NCBI GenBank assembly: GCA_964344215.1
Contig: CAYFMP010000118.1
Location: 1-8,003, forward strand
Length of the DNA: 8,003 nucleotides
Reading direction: 5' to 3'
DNA from: CAYFMP01 sp964344215
GTDB lineage: Bacteria > Pseudomonadota > Alphaproteobacteria > Rhodospirillales > Casp-alpha2
Shown here: piece after piece, positions 1-5,455 of the stretch
Layout of the letters: each line of letters starts with the position of its first letter
How positions within the stretch are numbered: position 1 is the first letter of the stretch
Program-made: the position numbers and the translations under genes
The notes under the pieces: model-generated
What the model saw: only the letters and a program-made list of their open reading frames with translations
Databases searched by the model: none
What the model was told of the DNA's origin: nothing

Positions 1-317
1 AAGACCAAATCACCCAGTGTTGGATCGGCATCAAGAACGGTGCCGATTTGCTGCAGCAGGGTGTCGAAGGCTGCGTCGCGGGCAGCGGCATCACCGTTTT
101 CGACGTAGATCTCGATCTCTGCATCCTGGCGACAATAAATTCCGCCAAATCCACCTAAAGCCTGTTCCGGCTCATCGGCGATGCCATCGCGAAGGATGAT
201 TAGTCCAGCCGACGGGATTTTCTCAGGCACAGCTGAATTGCGTTCGACAGTGACATCTGAAATATCTCTTAGAGCCGACTGCACAGCGATCAAGATTTGC
301 TCGGTTTTTGAAGACAC
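1..317 (-). CDS. Putative tail terminator / minor tail protein (gpU position), partial, runs off left edge
   Basis: This frame starts at a GTG (317-315) and stays open to the left edge, about 105 codons. A GGAG Shine-Dalgarno at 327-324 lies 6 bases upstream of the GTG, and no ATG fits nearby, so the GTG start is well supported. It begins 3 bases after the stop of the DUF6441 gene, as expected within one operon. The visible protein begins (M)SSKTEQILIAVQSALRDI and continues as a mixed alpha/beta sequence with no signal peptide or membrane segment. Later there is a beta-strand stretch (AEIEIYVENGD) and a helix (ARDAAFDTLLQQIGTVL). Small proteins of this kind, in this position after the FII/Z-like genes, are usually tail terminators that cap the tail tube and contact the head connector. 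The role is inferred from gene order and overall pattern, not from a diagnostic motif. The C-terminus lies outside the window. Confidence 0.6.
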   Translation of the reverse strand, partial: MSSKTEQILIAVQSALRDISDVTVERNSAVPEKIPSAGLIILRDGIADEPEQALGGFGGIYCRQDAEIEIYVENGDAAARDAAFDTLLQQIGTVLDADPTLGDLV

Positions 318-320
318 GAC

Positions 321-971
321 CTACTCCGATGGCATATGGCGATCAATAAGGTGCGGTGTCCGGCGAGACCAGGCTTCCGCTGCGCGGCGCACATCCAGGC
401 GCTTGGGCATTTTCACTTGCGGCACCATCACAAACATCACCACCGTGGTGATCCCCGATTTGATGCGACCTGTTTTGGTGAACGAGCCACCTTTGGCACG
501 ACGTCCAACACGACCGGTCTTGCCGCTCACACGAACGCCATCAACGACCAACAAGGAAGGCTGTCCACGCCGATAGACAAACCTCAGTGACCCAAACCGA
601 TGCTCAGGAAAATTGGATGGTGATATCCGTTTCCCCCCAACACCTCGCTTCGGAGCCGCAGCCGTTGGAATGGCCAACCAAAAGCCAGACTTGCTTTTGA
701 TAACCGTTCCTCGATCAAGGGTTCGGACAATCTGCGGTGCTTTTGACCAGACGAGACTCGCTGCATCGTAGCCCTTATTGGGATATGCCCGGCTTCGCCA
801 GGTGCGGGCCAAGCGTGTTCCCAGTCCAGCAGAAATCACCTGACGGCGAAGACTGCCCTTGAGCCCGTCACCAGCATCTTTGATCCCACCACTAACCGCT
901 TTCTCAATCTGGCGTAATTCAGCTTTGAGATCGGCTTTCATAGAACCGACAATGGAGGCCGCAAGCTTCAT
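321..971 (-). CDS. DUF6441 family phage protein, likely neck/tail-completion (gpZ position)
   Basis: A 216-residue soluble, strongly basic protein. The start is taken as the ATG at 971-969, because it overlaps the preceding stop as ATGA and has a GAGG Shine-Dalgarno 5 bases upstream; the ATG at 995 has less support. The sequence opens MKLAASIVGSMKADLKAELR as a likely amphipathic helix. It then shows the blocks I associate with DUF6441: LRRQV (41-45), AGLGTRLARTWRSRAYP (48-64), LVWSKAP (73-79) and WLAIPT (98-103). The second half is beta-rich and positively charged, with a late block VMVPQVKMPKRLD. It sits between the FII-like and terminator-like genes, the place of lambda Z (192 residues), so a role in closing the head-tail junction or completing the tail is plausible. 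The family itself has no proven function that I know of. The 28-residue arginine-rich end is ordinary for virion neck proteins. Confidence 0.75.
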   Translation of the reverse strand: MKLAASIVGSMKADLKAELRQIEKAVSGGIKDAGDGLKGSLRRQVISAGLGTRLARTWRSRAYPNKGYDAASLVWSKAPQIVRTLDRGTVIKSKSGFWLAIPTAAAPKRGVGGKRISPSNFPEHRFGSLRFVYRRGQPSLLVVDGVRVSGKTGRVGRRAKGGSFTKTGRIKSGITTVVMFVMVPQVKMPKRLDVRRAAEAWSRRTPHLIDRHMPSE

Positions 972-1282
972 GCAGGCCTCACATCCAGTGTCCAAACCAA
1001 TCGATCAGGATCTTTACGTTCAGGTTCCCCCTGCACGACATAGCTTCTTTCATTGAAAGTTACTCGGTCGCCAGGTTTTGGCTCAGGCACTTCAGAAACC
1101 CTGACATCAAACAGAGTTGTCTCTGAATGAACCCGGGTTTCACCAAAACCAATGATTTCATCTGGCCGTCGAGCGATGAGACGTACAGGCACGGCATCTT
1201 CACCGGACGGAATGTAGAGACCGTCAGATGCAATATTCGGATCGGCAAACAGCACATCCATCGCCATGCCCACAGCAGTCAT
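968..1282 (-). CDS. Putative head-tail joining protein (gpFII-like position)
   Basis: A 104-residue soluble protein. The start ATG (1282-1280) shares one base with the DUF2190 stop in a TGATG junction, which supports start by translational coupling; upstream there is only a weak AACGG. Two further ATGs at residues 6 and 8 could also serve, and MDVLFADPNIASDGLYIP at residue 8 resembles usual family starts. The rest is predominantly beta: PVRLIARRPDEIIGFGETRVHSE, then LFDVRVSEV, PKPGDRVTF and SYVVQGEPERKDPDRLVWTLDVRP. This pattern fits the small beta-barrel head-completion proteins of the lambda gpFII type (117 residues), which attach to the portal/gpW ring and offer the docking site for the tail. 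The assignment rests on size, fold pattern and position. The 3' end overlaps the DUF6441 gene by 4 bases. Confidence 0.6.
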   Translation of the reverse strand: MTAVGMAMDVLFADPNIASDGLYIPSGEDAVPVRLIARRPDEIIGFGETRVHSETTLFDVRVSEVPEPKPGDRVTFNERSYVVQGEPERKDPDRLVWTLDVRPA

Positions 1283-1617
1283 CAGAAACTGCCGTTCAAG
1301 CGAACACGCCCAATGGTCTCACTGGCTGTGCCACCAACGGCTTCAACGGCCACACCAATAAGGGTGTTACCTGTCGCCGTTTTGGTAACGACCTTATTGG
1401 TGTCATCCCAATAAACCTTGTCACCAGCGCTCCAGGCTTGAGACGCAGCTTTGGTCAAATCAAAGACCCCAACAAGGCTTGCCTCGACCTCTTCGCCAGC
1501 AACCGCACTAATGTTGGAAACACCGAAAATACCGCCAAGCAGGAAGCCCCCGCCTGAAGCGACATCGTAGGGAACTGCAAGCGTGAGGGTATGGCCGGGT
1601 TGAATGTAGTTTTTCAT
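1282..1617 (-). CDS. DUF2190 family capsid decoration (cement) protein
   Basis: A 111-residue protein recognisable as DUF2190 from its order of blocks: a YIQPGHTLTLAVPYDVASGGGFLLGGIFGVS start, EEVEASLVGVFDLTK, AWSAGDKVYWDD and a closing IGVAVEAV...GRVRLNG. It is glycine-rich and all-beta in character, with no cysteine. Members of this family are annotated as capsid cement or decoration proteins, which bind the outside of the expanded shell, the job of lambda gpD. The ATG at 1617 has an AAGGA Shine-Dalgarno 8 bases upstream. It is separated from the capsid gene by 79 bases holding a stem-loop, so its level may be set separately. In lambda the decoration gene precedes the capsid gene; here it follows. 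The assignment to DUF2190 is firm; the cement role is family knowledge. Confidence 0.85.
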   Translation of the reverse strand: MKNYIQPGHTLTLAVPYDVASGGGFLLGGIFGVSNISAVAGEEVEASLVGVFDLTKAASQAWSAGDKVYWDDTNKVVTKTATGNTLIGVAVEAVGGTASETIGRVRLNGSF

Positions 1618-1634
1618 GGAAGGTTTCCTTTTCC

Positions 1635-1672
1635 AAAAGACGAAGGGCGACCTATTGGCCGCCCGTCTCGTC
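1635..1672 (-). terminator. Stem-loop with short U-run after the capsid gene (possible partial terminator or mRNA-stabilising hairpin)
   Basis: On the minus strand the RNA reads a 5-base outer arm GACGA, an unpaired GAC, an 8-base inner arm GGGCGGCC, loop AAUA, then GGUCGCCC, one unpaired base, UCGUC and UUUU. The inner stem is fully paired on the minus-strand RNA with one G-U wobble. On plus-strand RNA the same position would be an A-C mismatch and no U-run follows, so the element points along the operon. It lies between the capsid stop (1699-1697) and the DUF2190 Shine-Dalgarno. Because the operon must continue, full termination is unlikely; partial read-through or protection of the capsid mRNA 3' end fits better. 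The U-run is only four long. Confidence 0.5.
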
Positions 1673-1696
1673 AGAAATGATTATGAAAAGCCCGTG

Positions 1697-3724
1697 TTAC
1701 GCGCCGGGGTTCTTGAACAGTCCACGCCAATCAATGGCTTTGGCTCCAAAATCCAATCGGCACTTAATCTCAACGCCGTCCACATCGAAGCCGTTTCGGG
1801 TTTCGATGTAGGCTCCTTGCTGGCCTTCCAGATAGGCATATTCGATGGTGTCGATCTGGTTCGGGTTTGCCGCCAAGTACCAAGCCGTTTCACTCACAGC
1901 ATCCAGACGCGGTTCAGAAATCGGCGACAGCGTGCGAATGGACTGGGGCACCACATTGGCCGTGTCGGCGGGTACAATATTCTGTGCCACCATCTGCTCG
2001 GCCTTCAATTCCAAAGCGGCAGGAACGATCAGGAAAGACGGACGGATGTTCAGAACCGTCTTCTTATCCAGGCCAGTTTGTTTGGCCATGGAGGCGCGAG
2101 CCGCACCAACGGCATCCACCGATAGCGCAGCGCCGGTCCCGGCCAGGTTCTTATGGTCGCCATGAAAGAGTGCCTTGTTGTCGGCCATTGCCGGGTTCGA
2201 GGTAATGATGCCCCATACAACGTCGCTTTCAAGCTGAGCGATGGAGTTGCCGTACATGGCGGGGATCCGGGTAAAGGCGTCCAGATCGTCGTTGATCAAA
2301 ACCTGACGGGTAATCGCAACGACCCGCCCATATGTTTCGATGCGGTAGCTTTCCTTGGACTCGCCAAGTGTCCCCCGTTTGAATTCGCCACTTTCGTTGA
2401 CCTTTAAGAGCTGAGGCGCTTCGCCCAACTGGACCCGGTGCATGGCCTTGAAATCCGTGGCCAGAACCTGTCGGCAGAAATGCGTGAAGGTCCGGGGATA
2501 AGCATCGTAAGCCTGACGAAGCGTCTTGTTGGTGACAGCGGCCAGGATCTCCGGGAAATCCGACGTGGAATGAAGCGCACGGGTCGCAACCTCATCCCGA
2601 GACAGGCCTCGGGTGTTTTCACCCACATTGGCGAGGCTTTCCCGAGCCAATTCCATCAGGGTCATGCCACGATATTCCCGGGCAGCATCTTCCAACGGGA
2701 ACAAGGTCGGGCTGTAGCGATGCAACAACGCATTGGTCACTGCCTGACGACGGGTCACACGCTCATCCTGACCCCCCAGAGGAACGGAAACCTGCGAGAA
2801 GGTTCGTGTTTCTTCGGATTTGGCGGCAACCTGATCAAGAATGACCTTACGCGCTTCCTCAAGGGAGACGCCGCGTTTCACCAGATCGTCGGCAAAGCTG
2901 CGTTCCAGATCAAGCTTACCTGCCAGATCAAAGATGGTCGAGACACGCTCCCGCTCAAGATCACGGGCCTTGGTGACCAAAGCTTCCGCATCGGATTTTT
3001 GGACATCAGGCGTCTTGTTTCGTTGCTCAATGGATCGCTTTTCCTGCGGTTCCTGAACCTTGGGAGCTTCCTCTGCGCTCACGGTATCTTCGGTCATATC
3101 GGTTTCCTCGGTGGTGGGGATATCGTCGTCATGCATGGTGGAATTCCTTTTGCTGCAATCATCAGCGTCGCCACGTTGCACGACGCACTCATGTGTTTGG
3201 GTGGTGTGGTTGGATCGGAAACCTGCGGCAGGGTCAGCGCCAACAGGCACGGCAGAGATTTCAAAAGGCGTCCAATCAACAGCCCGCCAGACTTCCCTGC
3301 CCGCTTCTGATTTGCTCACTTCGTAGCGGTGAACCTGATAACCAATGGAAACGGCCCGGATGTGTCCTGCCACGATGTCGCGCCAGATCGGCTCGACTTC
3401 GTCACGCTCGGAGAACCGGATCGTCGCAATGCCCTGACCGTTTTCAAGGCGGGCGCTATCTGGGACAACCGAACCAATGACAGCGTTCAGCTCACCGGTC
3501 TCATGCACCTTTAGAAAAGGAGCCCCACCATTCAGCCGCTCCAGACGAACGTGATCTGGATCTAGACTTAGGTCCTCATCGTAAGGGTCGCCCAGAAAGG
3601 GTTGGCGACGAACACGAGCACCAGTAGACCAAACCACATCAATGGTTCGAGCCTCTTGGTCCGCTGAATTCGGCGCAAGCTCCGCCGCCCGGCGCATGGC
3701 CGGGAGTTCAATGGTCTTATCCAT
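1697..3724 (-). CDS. Prohead protease / major capsid protein fusion
   Basis: A 675-residue fusion that combines the shell-maturation protease with the major head subunit. The ATG at 3724 is chosen because GAGG lies 5 bases upstream and the portal stop is only 13 bases away; the frame runs further upstream but inside the portal gene. Residues about 25-170 are an HK97/S78-type prohead protease with probable catalytic His74 (FLKVHET), Ser126 (IRAVSIGYQV) and Glu155 (DWTPFEISAVPVGADP). Residues about 171-240 form an acidic, low-complexity linker, followed by a charged helical scaffold-like part (245-302, KARDLERERVSTIFDLAGKL onward). Residues about 322-675 resemble the Mu gpT-type HK97-fold capsid: VNESGEFKRGTLGES (442-456), ITRQVLINDDLDAF (471-484), LFHGDHKNL (519-527). 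The arrangement corresponds to the known protease/capsid fusion family. Maturation presumably frees the capsid by cutting in the scaffold region; the site cannot be read from sequence alone. Confidence 0.88.
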   Translation of the reverse strand: MDKTIELPAMRRAAELAPNSADQEARTIDVVWSTGARVRRQPFLGDPYDEDLSLDPDHVRLERLNGGAPFLKVHETGELNAVIGSVVPDSARLENGQGIATIRFSERDEVEPIWRDIVAGHIRAVSIGYQVHRYEVSKSEAGREVWRAVDWTPFEISAVPVGADPAAGFRSNHTTQTHECVVQRGDADDCSKRNSTMHDDDIPTTEETDMTEDTVSAEEAPKVQEPQEKRSIEQRNKTPDVQKSDAEALVTKARDLERERVSTIFDLAGKLDLERSFADDLVKRGVSLEEARKVILDQVAAKSEETRTFSQVSVPLGGQDERVTRRQAVTNALLHRYSPTLFPLEDAAREYRGMTLMELARESLANVGENTRGLSRDEVATRALHSTSDFPEILAAVTNKTLRQAYDAYPRTFTHFCRQVLATDFKAMHRVQLGEAPQLLKVNESGEFKRGTLGESKESYRIETYGRVVAITRQVLINDDLDAFTRIPAMYGNSIAQLESDVVWGIITSNPAMADNKALFHGDHKNLAGTGAALSVDAVGAARASMAKQTGLDKKTVLNIRPSFLIVPAALELKAEQMVAQNIVPADTANVVPQSIRTLSPISEPRLDAVSETAWYLAANPNQIDTIEYAYLEGQQGAYIETRNGFDVDGVEIKCRLDFGAKAIDWRGLFKNPGA
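3095..3109 (-). promoter_or_regulatory. Second internal Shine-Dalgarno and in-frame ATG (alternative capsid start)
   Basis: GAGG at 3109-3106 lies 8 bases upstream of an in-frame ATG at 3097-3095 (fusion residue 210, MTEDTVSAEEAPKVQ). It would give a 466-residue scaffold-capsid product. Spacing and sequence are as good as for the true gene starts in this operon, but GAG GAA codons in an acidic linker can create such a match by chance. Confidence 0.4.
3134..3149 (-). promoter_or_regulatory. Internal Shine-Dalgarno and in-frame ATG (first candidate capsid start)
   Basis: Inside the fusion gene AAAAGGA (3150-3145) is followed, 8 bases later, by an ATG at 3136-3134 in the same frame. It falls just after the protease domain, at fusion residue 197 (MHDDDIPTTEETD). 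Initiation here would give a 479-residue scaffold-capsid protein without protease. The codons under it (SKRNST) look like a translated intergenic leader. Use of the site is inferred. Confidence 0.5.
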
Positions 3725-3737
3725 CTGATCCTCAATT

Positions 3738-5237
3738 TCAGTCTGTGGTGTCGGTCGCAGCAAAGGCGTCTGTGGTCTGCGCACTGCCCGTCTTGGTGAC
3801 CCGTCTTGGGTCTGAGTCCAAAACAATCCCGGCGGCATCCAGCTTGGTATTCATGCTGGCGATCTCTGCGAGAACGGCATCAGGATTGCGGCCTTGCCGC
3901 GCGATGGCTTCCGCCAAAGTCATGGTGCCGGATCGAATGGAGAGCAGATCCGCCATGGCATCTTTCATGGGGTCGACCGCTTCGAATTTCGGTGGAGACC
4001 ATTCCACCGGGACCTCCGGTTCAGGGATGTGCCCCGCCACCCAGGCCGCTTCGGTGAACCAGTTCCAGACAGGTTGGCAAAGCATGGGAATGAACAGCTG
4101 CCATTGGACAGCATCAACCATCCGCCTGAACTCGACGAGACCGGCACGAATTGACGAATAGTTCACCTGACTTAGATCACCAGTGAGCAATTCATAAGGA
4201 ACCCGAAAACCCGCCGATATGGTGTGGAGACTTGCGCGTTTGTATTCGCCGTAGCCTCCCGTTGCCGCTGGCTGATTAAATTTGATGTCCTTGCCGCCGC
4301 GAGCATACGCAATGAGCCCGGGTTCAAACTGCTCCACCCGTTTGCCATCAGCATCGGTGACAGCAGGAGCAACGCCTTGTTGGGATTCATCATCACCAAA
4401 AACGATCGCCGTGACACAGGCTTCCGTTTTCTTGCGAACGATCTCGGCAACCTCATAGTCATCAAGATCACGTAAAGACCGAATGACCGGCGCTCCCCAT
4501 GGAACACCGCGAACCTGTACACGTTGCTTTTCATAGACATGCACAATATCGGTGGCAGCAACTGCCTTGCTTTGGAAGCCCCCTTGAATGGCACCATAGG
4601 CGTCACCGGGGTGGCTTTCATAAATCCAATAGGCCTTTCTCTGCCCTATGCCGTTGAACTGCACACCCTGGACAAGGCGGTCTTTCCCGGCAGTCTCTCC
4701 GTTTCTTGTCGCATCCAGAAAGTCAGCTTCAAGGATCTGGAGCTGCATTGGAACGTTTAGACCATCAGAGACTTTCCGCATACGGCGGCGAACCAATACC
4801 TCTCCCGCTTCGACCATCTCACGACAGATCAAGGTCTGCAGGCCGTAGAAATCCAATTGACCATCGGCATCACATTGACGAGACCACTGATCCCAGAGTT
4901 TGTTGACGGCTTTGTCGAGCGCTTCGTTGCCCGAAACCGCCCGGGGCATGATGCCTGCGCCGATGATGTTGTTGACCAACACGGACACGGCTTTGGCCGC
5001 ATGGGGATTGTTGCGAACAAGATCGCGCATGCGATCACGTAACAACGCACTGGCCATGCCGACTTCTGTATCGGCAGAAGTGCCAGCTGTTCTCCAGCCA
5101 TCTGTTCTGCGCCCTTTGGACGCACCATCATAACCGCGAGCCAGACCATCAAATGCCTGACGAGCCAAAGCCCTCCTTGTGGCGGTGACGGGTGCGAAGA
5201 CCGCGACGGCTTTATCCAACCAGCTAACCGTCATCAA
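3738..5237 (-). CDS. Phage portal protein, lambda gpB family
   Basis: A 499-residue portal subunit; twelve copies form the ring at one capsid vertex through which DNA is packaged and ejected and to which the terminase and neck proteins bind. Recognisable lambda-type blocks are RNNPHAAKAVSVLVNNIIGAGIMP (75-98), EAGEVLVRRR (143-152), MQLQILEADFLD (164-175), GVPWGAPVIRSLRDLDDYE (244-262), VPYELLTGDLSQVNYSSIRAG (346-366) and WSPPKFEAVDPMKDA (413-427). Lambda gpB has 533 residues, so the length is normal. The gene starts at a doubled ATG (5237 and 5232-5234); the first overlaps the gpW stop as ATGA, and GAGG (5247-5244) lies 6 or 9 bases upstream. The C-terminus is a Thr/Asp/Ala-rich, probably disordered tail. 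Other portal classes (HK97-type) fit poorly. Confidence 0.93.
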   Translation of the reverse strand: MMTVSWLDKAVAVFAPVTATRRALARQAFDGLARGYDGASKGRRTDGWRTAGTSADTEVGMASALLRDRMRDLVRNNPHAAKAVSVLVNNIIGAGIMPRAVSGNEALDKAVNKLWDQWSRQCDADGQLDFYGLQTLICREMVEAGEVLVRRRMRKVSDGLNVPMQLQILEADFLDATRNGETAGKDRLVQGVQFNGIGQRKAYWIYESHPGDAYGAIQGGFQSKAVAATDIVHVYEKQRVQVRGVPWGAPVIRSLRDLDDYEVAEIVRKKTEACVTAIVFGDDESQQGVAPAVTDADGKRVEQFEPGLIAYARGGKDIKFNQPAATGGYGEYKRASLHTISAGFRVPYELLTGDLSQVNYSSIRAGLVEFRRMVDAVQWQLFIPMLCQPVWNWFTEAAWVAGHIPEPEVPVEWSPPKFEAVDPMKDAMADLLSIRSGTMTLAEAIARQGRNPDAVLAEIASMNTKLDAAGIVLDSDPRRVTKTGSAQTTDAFAATDTTD

Positions 5238-5443
5238 GAATTGCCTCGGCTAAATCCCGCAAATCCGGCAACCGGCAGAGGCTTCTTGCTTGCGGCAATA
5301 TCTCGCTCAATGGTTCGGATCCGGCTGATCAAATCTTCCGCTGAACCGTATTCGACGGATTTACCGTCATAGCTGACGCGCAACGTCCCGCTGGCATAGG
5401 CGCGTTTAAGCGCTGCCAGTTCTGTATCTGACCAAGACGTCAT
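5234..5443 (-). CDS. gpW-like head-tail joining (head completion) protein
   Basis: A 69-residue protein that matches lambda gpW (68 residues) in size, layout and place between terminase and portal. It has an N-terminal helix (DTELAALKRAYASG), a two-stranded part (LRVSYDGKSVEYG) and a second helix (AEDLISRIRTIERDIAA). A flexible tail ends PVAGFAGFSRGNS, comparable with the GPAGF near the end of gpW. gpW enters the portal opening after packaging, holds the DNA in and prepares the site for the FII protein. The ATG at 5443 is preceded by AAGGA, which overlaps the TAA stop of the large terminase, so the two genes are probably coupled. The stop overlaps the portal start. Confidence 0.88.
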   Translation of the reverse strand: MTSWSDTELAALKRAYASGTLRVSYDGKSVEYGSAEDLISRIRTIERDIAASKKPLPVAGFAGFSRGNS

Positions 5444-5455
5444 CGAGAGTTTTCC

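Noticed and set aside
181..576. 131-codon plus-strand frame near the left edge
   Set aside because: It is antisense to the DUF6441 and tail-terminator-like genes, both of which have good starts and junctions.
972..995. Upstream ATG at 995 for the DUF6441 protein
   Set aside because: The ATG at 971 has GAGG at ideal spacing, makes a 4-base ATGA overlap, and begins MKLAASI as expected for the family.
1616..2125. 169-codon plus-strand frame spanning the capsid-DUF2190 junction
   Set aside because: It covers the capsid 3' end and the hairpin in antisense, with no ribosome binding site and no family resemblance.
2438..3310. 290-codon open frame on the plus strand opposite the capsid gene
   Set aside because: It lies entirely antisense to a well-recognised gene, has no domain pattern I know, and its composition is that expected from reading the complement of a coding frame.
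3725..3838. Upstream ATG at 3838 for the protease/capsid fusion
   Set aside because: It would overlap the portal by about 100 bases and add 38 Pro/Arg-rich residues; the ATG at 3724 has a proper GAGG and follows the portal stop directly.
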